DNA of 44,162 nt, taken from assembly GCF_014650995.1 (NCBI RefSeq), contig NZ_BMWA01000022.1, positions 89,261 through 133,422 on the forward strand, read 5' to 3'. The DNA is from Streptomyces viridiviolaceus (GTDB lineage: Bacteria > Actinomycetota > Actinomycetes > Streptomycetales > Streptomycetaceae). A model generated the notes under the pieces. That model did no database searches, was not told the origin of the DNA, and saw nothing but the letters and a program-made list of their open reading frames with translations. Positions 30,711-38,702 of the stretch are shown piece by piece (the first letter of the stretch is position 1; each line of letters starts with the position of its first letter). The position numbers were made by a program, and so were the translations under genes.

Positions 30711-32078
30711 ATGTCCGTCTCCACCGCTGCCGCCGACCAGTCCGTTTGTGCGCCGCTGCCCGTTCTGGGGCGAGATGTCACCGTCCCGCTCGTCACCGGC
30801 GGCGAGGTCACCTACGCCGCGCTCGACTACGCCGCCAGCGCGCCCGCGCTGCAGCGGGTCTGGGACGACGTGGCCGCCTACGCCCCGTACTACGGCAGCG
30901 TGCACCGCGGTGCCGGGTACCTGTCGCAGCTGTCGACGGACCTGTTCGAGAACGCCCGCAGGTCCGTCGCGGAGTTCCTCGGCTGCCGGAGCGGCGACCA
31001 GGTGGTGTTCACCCGGTCCACCACCGACTCCCTCAACCTGCTCGCCGGCGCCCTCCCGGACGACTGCCGGGTCTTCGTCTTCGAGACCGAGCACCACGCC
31101 TCGCTGCTGCCCTGGCGGGACGCTCAGGTCACCTACCTCGACGCCCCCGGCAGCCCGGACCAGGCGGTCGCGACGCTGGAGCGCGCCCTCGCCGCCCGCG
31201 ACCCCTACGGCCCCGCCCTGGTCTGCGTGACCGGCGCCTCCAACGTCACCGGCGAGCTCTGGCCGGTGCGCGAGCTGGCCGCCGCCGCGCACGCGCACGG
31301 TGCCCGGATCGTGCTCGACGCCGCCCAGCTCGCCCCGCACCACCCGGTGAGCGTGAGCGACCTGGACGTCGACTGGGTCGCCTTCTCCGGGCACAAGCTG
31401 TACGCGCCGTTCGGCTCCGGCGTGCTGGCCGGCCGCGCCGACTGGCTGCGCGAGGCCGAGCCGTACCTCGCGGGCGGCGGCGCCAGCCGCCGGGTCACCC
31501 GGCGCACCGACGGCGGCGTGGACGTGGAGTGGCACGACAGCGCCGCCCGCCACGAGGCCGGGTCCCCCAACGTCATCGGTGCCTACGCCATCGCCTCGGC
31601 CTGCAAGGCCCTCACCGAGGCCGGCTTCGACACGCTGGTGGCCCGCGAGCGGTACCTGATCGGCAAGGTGCGGGAGGGGCTCGCCGAGGTGCCCGAGGTG
31701 CGGGTCCTGTCCCTCTTCGGTGACGACGCCCCCCGCGTCGGTGTGATCTCCTTCGTCGTCGAGGGCTGGAACAGCTCCCACTTCGCCGCCGCGCTCTCCG
31801 CCGAGTACGGCATCGGCGTGCGCGACGGCCTCTTCTGCGCCCACCCGCTGGTGCGCACCCTCCTGGGCAGCGACCCGCAGACCCAGGGCGAGTGCGGCGC
31901 CCCGGAGGCGGCTCCGGGGGAGAAGTCCCTCAACGCGATCCGCGTGAGCTTCGGCGCGGGCACCCCGGACGAGCACGTGGAGCGGTTCGTGACCGCCGTG
32001 AAGGAACTCGTACGGGACGGAGCCCGGTGGAACTACCGTACCGAGGACGGCCGTTGCGTGCCGGACACCTCCGCGTGA
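30711..32078 (+). CDS. Class V aminotransferase (SufS/NifS-like fold)
   Basis: A 455-aa PLP enzyme. The Schiff-base Lys is Lys229 (VAFSGHKLYAPFGSGVLAG), Asp203 (IVLDAAQLAPH) should bind the pyridine nitrogen, and the N-terminal YAASAPALQRVWD and SVHRGAGYLSQLST blocks resemble SufS/Csd enzymes. The usual catalytic-Cys loop of cysteine desulfurases is not obvious; the nearest Cys is in GVRDGLFCAHPLVRTLLG. It may therefore be a lyase or aminotransferase rather than a true desulfurase. Control by a SAM-IV riboswitch points to sulfur amino acid metabolism. GGGAG lies 7 bases before the ATG. The last 46 bases overlap the end of the convergent glycerate kinase gene. Confidence 0.9.
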   Translation: MSVSTAAADQSVCAPLPVLGRDVTVPLVTGGEVTYAALDYAASAPALQRVWDDVAAYAPYYGSVHRGAGYLSQLSTDLFENARRSVAEFLGCRSGDQVVFTRSTTDSLNLLAGALPDDCRVFVFETEHHASLLPWRDAQVTYLDAPGSPDQAVATLERALAARDPYGPALVCVTGASNVTGELWPVRELAAAAHAHGARIVLDAAQLAPHHPVSVSDLDVDWVAFSGHKLYAPFGSGVLAGRADWLREAEPYLAGGGASRRVTRRTDGGVDVEWHDSAARHEAGSPNVIGAYAIASACKALTEAGFDTLVARERYLIGKVREGLAEVPEVRVLSLFGDDAPRVGVISFVVEGWNSSHFAAALSAEYGIGVRDGLFCAHPLVRTLLGSDPQTQGECGAPEAAPGEKSLNAIRVSFGAGTPDEHVERFVTAVKELVRDGARWNYRTEDGRCVPDTSA

Positions 32079-33226
32079 ACCGGTAGCCGGGCGCCCAGGA
32101 GCACCATCCTCAGGGCGCGTTCCGTGGCGTCCGTGAGGAGTTCGGCGGCGCGCACGAGGGCCTCGGCCAGGGCCATCGGCGCCGGCAGGATGCCGTGGCA
32201 GGCGTCCACGCCCGGCACGTCGTGCGCGCCCTCTCCGAGGGTGCCCGCCAGGGCCAGGACCGGGCGGCCGTGCAGCTTGGCGCGGCGGGCCACCTCGGCC
32301 GGCACCTTGCCGCGCGGGGTCTGCCGGTCCAGGGCGCCCTCGGCGGTGAGCACCAGGTCGGCCCGGGCGAGGCGGGCGTCCAGGTCGAGGTGGTCCAGCA
32401 GCACGTCGAAGCGGGGCAGGAGGCGGGCGCCGAGGGCGGCGAGGCCCGCGCCCAGACCGCCCGAGGCGCCGGTGCCGGGGCCGAGGCGCAGGTCGGTGTC
32501 GGTGACGCCGAGGTCGCGGGTGAGGACGCGGGCCCAGTTCTCCAGGCCGGCCGACAACTGCTCGACCTGTGCCGGGGTCGCCCCCTTCTGCGGGCCGAAC
32601 ACCCGGGCCACGCCGCGCTCGCCGCACAGCACGTTGAAGGGATTGCAGGCGACGAGCAGCTCGACGTCCCTCAGCCGGGCGTCCAGCCCGGACGGGTCGA
32701 TGCGTGCGAGGCGAGTCAGCTCCCGTCCGCCGGGCGGGAGTTCGAAGCCGTCGGCGTCCAGCAGCCGGGCGCCGAGCGCCTGGAGCGCTCCCGCGCCCCC
32801 GTCGGACGTACCCGAGTCGCCGCAGCCGACGAGGATGCGCCGCACGCCGGTGTCGAGCGCGGCGCGGACCAGTTCGCCGACGCCGTACGTCGTCGTCGCG
32901 CCCGGGTCGCGCAGGGCCCGCGGGACCAGGGCGAGGCCGGCGACGGCGGCCATCTCGACCACCGCCGTCCCCTGGGTGCCGAGCAACGCGAAGTGGGTGC
33001 CGACGGATTCGCCGACGGGACCGGTGGCGGCCAGCGCGACCAGCCGCCCGCCCGTCGCGGCGGCCAGCGCGGTGGCGGTGCCCTCACCGCCGTCCACCAG
33101 CGGGATCCGGTCGATCTCGGCGTCCGGCAGGACGCGGCGCACGCCCGCGGCGATGGCGTCGGCGGCGGCCTGGGCGGACAGGGACTCCTTGAAGCCGCTG
33201 GGGGCTACGACGACACGGTTCAGCAC
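32033..33226 (-). CDS. glxK: Glycerate kinase (GlxK/GarK family)
   Basis: A 397-aa enzyme that phosphorylates glycerate to phosphoglycerate, feeding glyoxylate or sugar-acid breakdown into glycolysis. The N-terminus VVVAPSGFKESLSAQAAADA, the LVDGGEGTATAL block, GCGDSGTSDGGAGALQALG, GPQKGATPAQVEQL and VLTAEGALDRQTPRGKVPAEV are family signatures. The length is slightly above the usual 380 because of a tail of about 20 residues (PVHAEVSGTQRPSSVR) that lies in the overlap with the aminotransferase gene. The GTG start at 33226 has AAGGAG about 8 bases upstream, just after the stop of the permease gene (12-base gap), so the two genes are one operon. Confidence 0.93.
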   Translation of the reverse strand: MLNRVVVAPSGFKESLSAQAAADAIAAGVRRVLPDAEIDRIPLVDGGEGTATALAAATGGRLVALAATGPVGESVGTHFALLGTQGTAVVEMAAVAGLALVPRALRDPGATTTYGVGELVRAALDTGVRRILVGCGDSGTSDGGAGALQALGARLLDADGFELPPGGRELTRLARIDPSGLDARLRDVELLVACNPFNVLCGERGVARVFGPQKGATPAQVEQLSAGLENWARVLTRDLGVTDTDLRLGPGTGASGGLGAGLAALGARLLPRFDVLLDHLDLDARLARADLVLTAEGALDRQTPRGKVPAEVARRAKLHGRPVLALAGTLGEGAHDVPGVDACHGILPAPMALAEALVRAAELLTDATERALRMVLLGARLPVHAEVSGTQRPSSVR

Positions 33227-33238
33227 GATACGGCTCCT

Positions 33239-34654
33239 TCAACGGGTCACGGGTACGCCGAGCAGCGGCCAGACGGCGGCGGCGAAGAGCAGGACGAGCG
33301 CGGCGGTCAGCGGGGCCAGTACGGCCGACAGACGCAGCAGGTCGCGCGGGGTGTAGGTGGGGGTGCCGGGGATGTCCGCGAAGAGCGTGACGGGCTTGGC
33401 GGAGGCCGGCAGCGTGTGGCAGAAGCCGGCGGCGGCGGTGGAGGCGAGTGCGGCGGCGACCGGGTTGACCCCGGCGCCCACGGCCGCGGCGATCACCAGC
33501 GGGACCAGTACCGAGGAGCGGGCCGAGCGGGACTGGAGGACCAGGTGCGCCGCAGTGCTGACGACGACCACGACGGTGAGGAAGACGGCCGGGGTGACGT
33601 GCGCGGGCAGTCCGGACACCAGCCATTTCGCCGCCCCGGAGTCGGCGAGCGCGACGCCCATCGCCATCGTCGCCGCCATGAACAGCAGCAGCGACCAGGG
33701 GACGGTCTTCAGCGCGTCCTTCAGCCGGACGGTGCCCAGCGCGGGGGAGGAGGCGACGACCGCGCCGATCAGCGCGACCACCGCGGGCGGGACCCGGTGC
33801 AGCGGCTCGCTGCACCACAGGGCCACGACGGTGGCCAGCAGCAGGGCGCAGCGCTTCTCCTCCTGCGTCCAGGGACCGGTGACGGGGCTGTCGCTGTGCC
33901 GCTGTATCTCCTCGGCCGTGATGCGTACGGGGCCCTTGCGGTCCGCTCGCCGGGTCGTCGTCCACAGCACGGCCTCGGCGGCCAGATGGGAGGACGCCAC
34001 CGCCAGCGGCAGGCCCAGCAGCAGCCACTGGGTGAAGCCGATGCGGTCCCCGGTGGCCTCCCACAGCACCGACACGGTGATCAGGTGCGCGCCCGCGCCG
34101 ATCAGGGTCGCGACCGCCGACAGGAGGATCACGGTCGGGAACAGCAGCGCCAGCATCACGACCAGTCGCTTCCGGTCGGCGAGGGCCTTGGCGAGGGCGA
34201 GGAACACCGGCAGCGCGAGCGCGGCCCGGCCCGAGGTCGCGGGCACCGCGAACGCCGTGACGACCAGCGCGGCCGTGGTCAGGTGGACCAACTGCCGTAC
34301 GCTGCGCGCCCCGCCCACCAGGAACGCCGCCGCCCGCCCCGCGAGCCCGGTCCGGGCCACCGCGGCCGCCAGGACGAAGGCGCAGATGAGCAGCCACACG
34401 GTGGAGTCACCGAGGGTGCCGAAGAGGGTGTCGCTGCTGATGACGCCGGTGGCGGTCAGCGCCAGTCCGGCGCCGAGCGCGATGTACGTGTCGTCGATCG
34501 GCGTACCGATCCAGGCGCAGGTCGCCAGCGCGAACACGGCGAAGGTCAGGCGCGCGTCACCGCTCAGGCCGGGGAAGTTGACGGGGACCGCCAGCAGCGC
34601 GCACAGGGACAGTGCCACGCACAGGGCCGCCGCGAGTCGGAGATTCAACGTCAC
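33239..34654 (-). CDS. SLC13/DASS-type anion permease
   Basis: A 471-aa membrane protein with about 11-12 helices across its length and a hydrophilic loop at about residues 225-260 (RRADRKGPVRITAEEIQRHS). Blocks such as VPATSGRAALALPVFLALAKAL and SAVATLIGAGAHLITV, and their counterparts in the second half (LQSRSARSSVLVPLVIAAA, and GFCHTLPASAKPVTL), fit the inverted-repeat layout of sodium/dicarboxylate, citrate or sulfate transporters. Lying 12 bases before the glycerate kinase gene, it may import glycerate or a related organic acid; this is inference. The GTG start has no clear ribosome binding site. A bulged dyad (GGTTCAC/GTGAAACC, 34664-34685) precedes it, 26 bases after the stop of the upstream regulator gene. 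Confidence 0.85.
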   Translation of the reverse strand: MTLNLRLAAALCVALSLCALLAVPVNFPGLSGDARLTFAVFALATCAWIGTPIDDTYIALGAGLALTATGVISSDTLFGTLGDSTVWLLICAFVLAAAVARTGLAGRAAAFLVGGARSVRQLVHLTTAALVVTAFAVPATSGRAALALPVFLALAKALADRKRLVVMLALLFPTVILLSAVATLIGAGAHLITVSVLWEATGDRIGFTQWLLLGLPLAVASSHLAAEAVLWTTTRRADRKGPVRITAEEIQRHSDSPVTGPWTQEEKRCALLLATVVALWCSEPLHRVPPAVVALIGAVVASSPALGTVRLKDALKTVPWSLLLFMAATMAMGVALADSGAAKWLVSGLPAHVTPAVFLTVVVVVSTAAHLVLQSRSARSSVLVPLVIAAAVGAGVNPVAAALASTAAAGFCHTLPASAKPVTLFADIPGTPTYTPRDLLRLSAVLAPLTAALVLLFAAAVWPLLGVPVTR

Positions 34655-34711
34655 GACATCGAGGGTTCACTCGCGTCGTGAAACCCCAATGAGCCGGACA
34701 TGAAGGAGATT

Positions 34712-35374
34712 TCACGCGGGCAGCCGGTACCCCATGCCCCGTACCGTCTCCACCTGATGGGGCCCCAGCTTCTTGCGCAGCGCCCGTACGTACACGTCGA
34801 CGATGTTGGATCCGGGGTCGAAGTCGTAGCCCCAGACGTGGGAGAGGATCTGCTCGCGGGACAGCACCTGCCCGGGATGCCTCAGGAACAGTTCCAGCAG
34901 TACGAACTCACGGGCCGTCAGGTCCACGGTCCGCTCACCGGCCCGGGCCCGGCGCGTGCGCAGGTCCAGGGAGAGGCCGCCGGTCCTGAGCACCGTCACC
35001 TCCGGTGCCCGGGCCGCCGTGCGCAGCCTGAGCCGTACCCGGGCGAGCAGTTCCTCGAAGCGGAACGGCTTGGTCATCCAGTCGTCGGCGCCGCCCTCCA
35101 GGCCGGCCACCGTGTCCCGTACCGAGTCCCGCGCGGTCAGCACGATCACCGGGGTGGTCACCCGGGACTCGCGCAGCTCGCGCAGGACCGTGAAGCCGTC
35201 CCGGCCGGGCAGCCCGATGTCCAGGACCACCAGGTCGAAGCCGCCGGTGAGGGCGTACTCGTAGGCGGCGTCGCCGTCGGCGACGACGGTGGTGGTGAAG
35301 CCGTTGGCGCGCAGGCCCTTCTCGACGAAGGAGGCGATGCGCTCCTCGTCCTCCACGATGAGGATGCGGTTCAT
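34712..35374 (-). CDS. OmpR-family response regulator
   Basis: A 220-aa regulator. The receiver domain has Glu8-Asp9-Glu10, phosphoacceptor Asp52 (LVVLDIGLPGRDG), the Thr in VIVLTARDSV and Lys in DDWMTKPFRFEEL. The C-terminal winged helix includes LTAREFVLLELFLRHPGQVL, then SREQILSHVWGYDFDPGSNIVDVYVRALRKKLG. It is complete and pairs with the kinase gene 20 bases upstream. GGAAGAGG precedes the ATG. Likely target: the 11-bp-phased repeats upstream of the secreted-protein gene at the head of this operon. Confidence 0.95.
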   Translation of the reverse strand: MNRILIVEDEERIASFVEKGLRANGFTTTVVADGDAAYEYALTGGFDLVVLDIGLPGRDGFTVLRELRESRVTTPVIVLTARDSVRDTVAGLEGGADDWMTKPFRFEELLARVRLRLRTAARAPEVTVLRTGGLSLDLRTRRARAGERTVDLTAREFVLLELFLRHPGQVLSREQILSHVWGYDFDPGSNIVDVYVRALRKKLGPHQVETVRGMGYRLPA

Positions 35375-35394
35375 GGACGTGCCTCTTCCTGGAA

Positions 35395-36885
35395 TCAGTC
35401 GAGCGTCAGTACGAAGGTGGCGCCGCCGCCCTCGGTGTCGTGCAGGCCGACCCGCCCGCCGTGGCCCTCCGCGATCGCCTTGACGATGGACAGCCCGAGC
35501 CCGGCACCCGAGCCGCGCACCCCGCGCCGGGCCGTGCCGCGCCGGAACCGCTCGAAGATCACCTCGGCGTCCTGCGGCTGGACTCCGGGCCCGGAGTCGG
35601 CGACGTACAGCTCGACCCGGGGACCGTCGGCGCGTGAGCCGATGCGGATGGTCTGGCCGGGGACGGTGTGCTGCACGGCGTTCTGCGCGAGCTGCACCAT
35701 CGCCTGCGTGATCCGCTGCGGGTCCAACAGCGTCTCCCGGTCGGCGACTTCGGCGAGCTGCCAGTCGCGCTCGCCGAGCGTGCGGGCCTTGACGTAGACG
35801 TCGGCGGTGAGTTCGGCGAGCTGGACCGGCTCGGGGCTGACGAAGTCGGGGCGTTCGGCCTTGGCGAGCAGCAGCAGGTCCTCCACGATGCGGCTCATCC
35901 GGTCCAGTTCGTCGGTGACCAGACGGACGGTCTCCTCCCGCTCCGCCGGGTCGTCGCCCATGAGTTCCAGATGGCCGCGCACGATGGTGATGGGAGTGCG
36001 CAGTTCGTGGCCCGCGTCGTCGACGAACCGGCGCTGGGTGGCGAAGGCCCGTTCCAGCCGGTCGAGCATGGCGTTGAACGTCTCCGCGAGGGCGGCCACG
36101 TCGTCGTGGCCGTGCACCGGGATGCGCCGGGTCAGGTCCTGCTCGGTGAGCTGGGCGGCGGTGGTGCGCACCAGGCGTACCGGCTTGAGGATCCGCCCCG
36201 CGACCACCCAGGCGATGCCGGTCGTCATCAGCAGGGCGACCCCGGAGATGGCGAGCAGCACGCGGAACACCTCGTCCGCGCGCGCCTTCTCCCGCCCCGG
36301 GTGGAAGGCGACCACGAACGCGGCCTCCGGTTCGCCGCCGTACCGGGCCACGGTGACCTTGGCCCAGCGGATCTCCCCCTGCGGCCGGTGCAGGGTGCCG
36401 GTGGCCTCGGACGAGCCGAAGATGCGGCGCCGGGCGTCGGCGTCCTCATGCAGGGGCAGGGAGACCGGGATCTCGCGCTGCTGGATGATCTGCGTCGGGA
36501 CGGTGCCCGGCCGGCCCACCAGCCCGATCAGCTCCTCGTCCAGGTCGGCGTACTGCCGCTCCAGGAAGACCCGCAGCAGCCGGCCCGGGTCGGTGAAGGG
36601 GCGGCCGGTCTCCGGGTCGAAGCCCTGCTCCTCGAAGTTGGCGAACTCGCCGGCCTCCTGCGCGAGCAGGCCGTTGATCCGCTGGTCGGTGTCCCGCAGC
36701 AGGATCGAACGGGTGGTGGCGGCCACCGAGGCGAGTGCGACCGCCATCACGAGCAGCAGCCACAGCAGGATGCGGACCCGGGCAGATATCCGCCGGCGGT
36801 CACGGTCAGCCGTCGTCGGCCGGTCCGTCGTCGGCGGGGCCGTCGTCCCCGGTGTTCCGGCCGCGGTCGTCGTCATCGTCGTCAT
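35395..36885 (-). CDS. HAMP-containing sensor histidine kinase
   Basis: A 496-aa membrane kinase: a Thr/Pro-rich N-terminal tail (1-30), helix 1 (about 36-58), an extracytoplasmic sensor (about 60-205), helix 2 (about 208-230, LLAISGVALLMTTGIAWVVAG), a HAMP domain (ILKPVRLVRTTAAQLTEQDL), a HisKA motif with the phosphorylated His in FVDDAGHELRTPITIV, and the ATPase domain (QLAQNAVQHT, then YVADSGPGVQ and GSGAGLGLSIVKAIAEGHGG). The start is ATG 36885 or 36876; neither has a ribosome binding site. Both lie inside the 3' end of the upstream small-protein gene in another frame, so initiation may depend on coupling. The cognate regulator follows. Confidence 0.94.
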   Translation of the reverse strand: MTTMTTTAAGTPGTTAPPTTDRPTTADRDRRRISARVRILLWLLLVMAVALASVAATTRSILLRDTDQRINGLLAQEAGEFANFEEQGFDPETGRPFTDPGRLLRVFLERQYADLDEELIGLVGRPGTVPTQIIQQREIPVSLPLHEDADARRRIFGSSEATGTLHRPQGEIRWAKVTVARYGGEPEAAFVVAFHPGREKARADEVFRVLLAISGVALLMTTGIAWVVAGRILKPVRLVRTTAAQLTEQDLTRRIPVHGHDDVAALAETFNAMLDRLERAFATQRRFVDDAGHELRTPITIVRGHLELMGDDPAEREETVRLVTDELDRMSRIVEDLLLLAKAERPDFVSPEPVQLAELTADVYVKARTLGERDWQLAEVADRETLLDPQRITQAMVQLAQNAVQHTVPGQTIRIGSRADGPRVELYVADSGPGVQPQDAEVIFERFRRGTARRGVRGSGAGLGLSIVKAIAEGHGGRVGLHDTEGGGATFVLTLD

Positions 36886-37117
36886 CCGGAGGGCTGTCGG
36901 TCACCGGCGGCCGGGACACCACCTGGTCGCCGGGGCTCGGCGTCGGCTCGGGCCGGGAGGAGGCGGGCGAAGGCGTGGGGGAGCCGCTCTCCAGCTCCAC
37001 CTTGGCGGGGACCTTGGGCTCCTGCGGACTGTCGGTGAGGGCGAAACTGGTCGCCGCGATGCCGAGGGGGATCAACACGACGGCGGCCAGTGCCGCCATC
37101 CGGCGGGAAAAGACCAT
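36806..37117 (-). CDS. Small secreted or membrane-anchored Asp-rich hydrophilic protein
   Basis: A 103-aa protein. Residues 5-30 are a signal or anchor helix (RRMAALAAVVLIPLGIAATSFAL). The rest is disordered: Ser/Pro/Thr-rich (ESGSPTPSPASSRPEPTPSP), then strongly acidic with seven consecutive Asp residues and two DDGPA repeats. Similar proteins are called small secreted hydrophilic protein in Streptomyces. The acidic tail suggests cation binding; that is a guess. The start is ATG 37117, with AGGAG close before it. The last 80 bases overlap the sensor kinase gene in another frame. It heads the kinase-regulator operon, so it may be an accessory sensor. Confidence 0.7.
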   Translation of the reverse strand: MVFSRRMAALAAVVLIPLGIAATSFALTDSPQEPKVPAKVELESGSPTPSPASSRPEPTPSPGDQVVSRPPVTDSPPDDDDDDDRGRNTGDDGPADDGPADDG

Positions 37118-37150
37118 GCTCCTGATCCTGCGCCCGGCACCCGAGGATGC

Positions 37151-37181
37151 GGATGAGCCCGGGATGAAGAACTCTTCATCC
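37151..37181 (-). promoter_or_regulatory. Candidate OmpR-type operator
   Basis: GGATGAAGA-AC-TCTTCATCC (37162-37181) is a perfect 9-bp inverted repeat. On the minus strand TTCATCC (37168-37162) is repeated as CTCATCC (37157-37151) with an exact 11-bp shift, the phasing bound by OmpR-family dimers. It lies 34 bases before the secreted-protein gene. Confidence 0.55.
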
Positions 37182-37198
37182 GCGGGCACGCCCGTACC

Positions 37199-37480
37199 TC
37201 AGTTGTCCAGACCGATCGCGAAGGCCGCTTCCAGGTCGTGCTGCGAGTACGTACGGAACGCCACGTGCGTGTCCGTGCCCTCCACACCCGGGATCTTGCT
37301 GATCCGGCCGGGGATGACCTCCGCCAGGTCCTCGTGCTGCTTCACCCGCACCATGGCGATCAGGTCGTAGGTGCCGGTGACGGAGAAGACCTCGCTGACG
37401 TTCTCCAGCGCGGCGATCTGCTCCGCGATCTCGGGAATCCGGTCCACGCTGGTCTTGATGAGGACGATCGCGCTGATCAC
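37199..37480 (-). CDS. Stand-alone Lrp/AsnC ligand-binding (RAM) domain protein
   Basis: A 93-aa protein consisting only of the RAM domain that in Lrp/AsnC regulators binds amino acids; the DNA-binding helix-turn-helix is absent. The sequence ISAIVLIKTSVDRIPEIAEQ, then VSEVFSVTGTYDLIAMVRVK and a GVEGTDTHVAF strand give the beta-alpha-beta-beta-alpha-beta order. Such proteins form ring oligomers and may sense amino acids or modulate full-length Lrp proteins. The GTG start overlaps the stop of the rhomboid gene by 4 bases (GTGA), and GGGAGAG lies upstream, so the pair is coupled. Confidence 0.92.
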   Translation of the reverse strand: MISAIVLIKTSVDRIPEIAEQIAALENVSEVFSVTGTYDLIAMVRVKQHEDLAEVIPGRISKIPGVEGTDTHVAFRTYSQHDLEAAFAIGLDN

Positions 37481-38238
37481 GGCTGGTTCTCTCCCTCGGG
37501 GGCCGTCGCTGGGGCGGTTCTCACTCTAGTCGCACGCCCGAACCGCACCCCGGCGAAGACGAAGCCCAGCCCGAAGCCCACCAGGTGCGCGAGGTACGCC
37601 ACCCCCGGGCCGTCCCCGGCCCGCCCGGCCGCCGTCCACTGCAGGGCCGCCCAGAACGGCAGCACGAGCCAGGCCGGGAAGCGCAGCGGCAGGAAGAACA
37701 GGAAGGGCAGCAGGCTGGTGACCCGGGCGCGGGGGAGCAGGAAGAGGAAGGCGCCGAGGACCGCCGAGATCGCCCCCGAGGCGCCGACCAGGGACTCCTC
37801 GGAGCCGGCGTTGGCCGCCGCGTAGCCGAGCAGCGCCAGGTAGCCGCAGCCGAGGTAGAACAGGGCGAACTGGAGGCGGCCCATCCGTTCCTCGGTCAGC
37901 GCGCCGAAGACGTAGAGGAAGAGCATGTTGCCGAGGAGGTGGACCCAGCTGCCGTGGACGAACAGGGCCGTGGCCGGGGTCAGGGCGGCCCGGGGGGAGT
38001 CCTCGAACAGGTCTGCGGGGATCACGCCCCAGCGCCGGAAGTAGGCGCGCTGCGCGGCGAGCAGCTCGTCGCCGGAGCCGTACGCCGGATTCAGCCCCGC
38101 CGCGGGGCCGACCAGGAACAGCAGGCAGCACAGGGCGATCAGTCCGTAGGTCACCGGCGCCGCCGAGCCCCGTGAGGTGCGGGTCCTGCCGAGTGCTCCG
38201 ATCGTCCTGGCGGCCACCGTGCTCCAGTTGCGGATCAT
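37477..38238 (-). CDS. Rhomboid-family intramembrane serine protease
   Basis: A 253-aa membrane protein with six or seven helices. The active site is complete: Ser154 in LVGASGAISAVLG, His218 in YLAHLVGFGLG, and the oxyanion-stabilising His100/Asn104 in SWVHLLGNMLFLY. The loop FFRRWGVIPADL (with Tyr for the first Phe) is typical. Rhomboids cleave membrane segments of other proteins; no substrate can be named. I chose ATG 38238 (MIRNWSTVAAR); no ribosome binding site is clear. It is divergent from the zinc-ribbon gene and coupled to the RAM-domain gene downstream. Confidence 0.92.
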   Translation of the reverse strand: MIRNWSTVAARTIGALGRTRTSRGSAAPVTYGLIALCCLLFLVGPAAGLNPAYGSGDELLAAQRAYFRRWGVIPADLFEDSPRAALTPATALFVHGSWVHLLGNMLFLYVFGALTEERMGRLQFALFYLGCGYLALLGYAAANAGSEESLVGASGAISAVLGAFLFLLPRARVTSLLPFLFFLPLRFPAWLVLPFWAALQWTAAGRAGDGPGVAYLAHLVGFGLGFVFAGVRFGRATRVRTAPATAPEGENQP

Positions 38239-38394
38239 GGATACAGAGCATGACGTAACGGGACGCAACCGCCCAGGTCGCCTCGCCGCCGTGGACGGAC
38301 GGGCGTCGGGTACCCGCCAGGCCGTAGGGTTACGTGCCATACGCACCGGGGAGCCCGGCGCGTCACCGACACTGGAAGAAAGCGAACAGTCACG

Positions 38395-38634
38395 ATGACG
38401 GTTCCCCTGCCGACCGCCACGACCCGGTGGCGCTGCACCCTCTGCGGCAACCTCACCCGCTTCGACGTGACCCGCGCGTCGAAGGTCGTCGAGTACGTCC
38501 ACCTCGATCTGGCCGGCGAGCCGAAGGTCGAGGAGCGCGAGGTGCTCAGTGAGACGATCGAGTCGGTGCGGTGCCGCTGGTGCAACGCGGTGGACCAGGT
38601 CGAACTGGTGGACAGGCCGGGTGCCGATTCCTGA
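38395..38634 (+). CDS. Small zinc-ribbon protein of unknown function
   Basis: A 79-aa protein with two CxxC pairs, CTLCG at residues 14-18 and CRWCN near residue 60, separated by a strand-rich acidic segment (VVEYVHLDLAGEPKVEERE). This is a four-Cys zinc ribbon. There is no signal or membrane segment. A possible -10 (TAGGGT, 38325-38330) lies upstream in the gap shared with the rhomboid gene. It is followed after 68 bases by the NYN-domain gene, another possible RNA-linked protein, so a role in RNA or ribosome contact is conceivable but not shown. Confidence 0.8.
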   Translation: MTVPLPTATTRWRCTLCGNLTRFDVTRASKVVEYVHLDLAGEPKVEEREVLSETIESVRCRWCNAVDQVELVDRPGADS

Positions 38635-38702
38635 CCGGAGCGGGCCGGCGCACAGCCGGTCCCGTACCGTACCGGGATCGCGCAGAGGTATTGGGGTGAC
38701 GG

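Noticed and set aside
32195..34681. An 828-aa plus-strand open frame opposite glycerate kinase and the permease.
   Set aside because: Its composition is dominated by Gly, Gln, Arg and Glu, typical of antisense frames in this DNA.
37199..37480. A truncated Lrp/AsnC regulator (pseudogene).
   Set aside because: It has its own start, ribosome binding site and a coupled upstream gene, and stand-alone RAM proteins are a known form.
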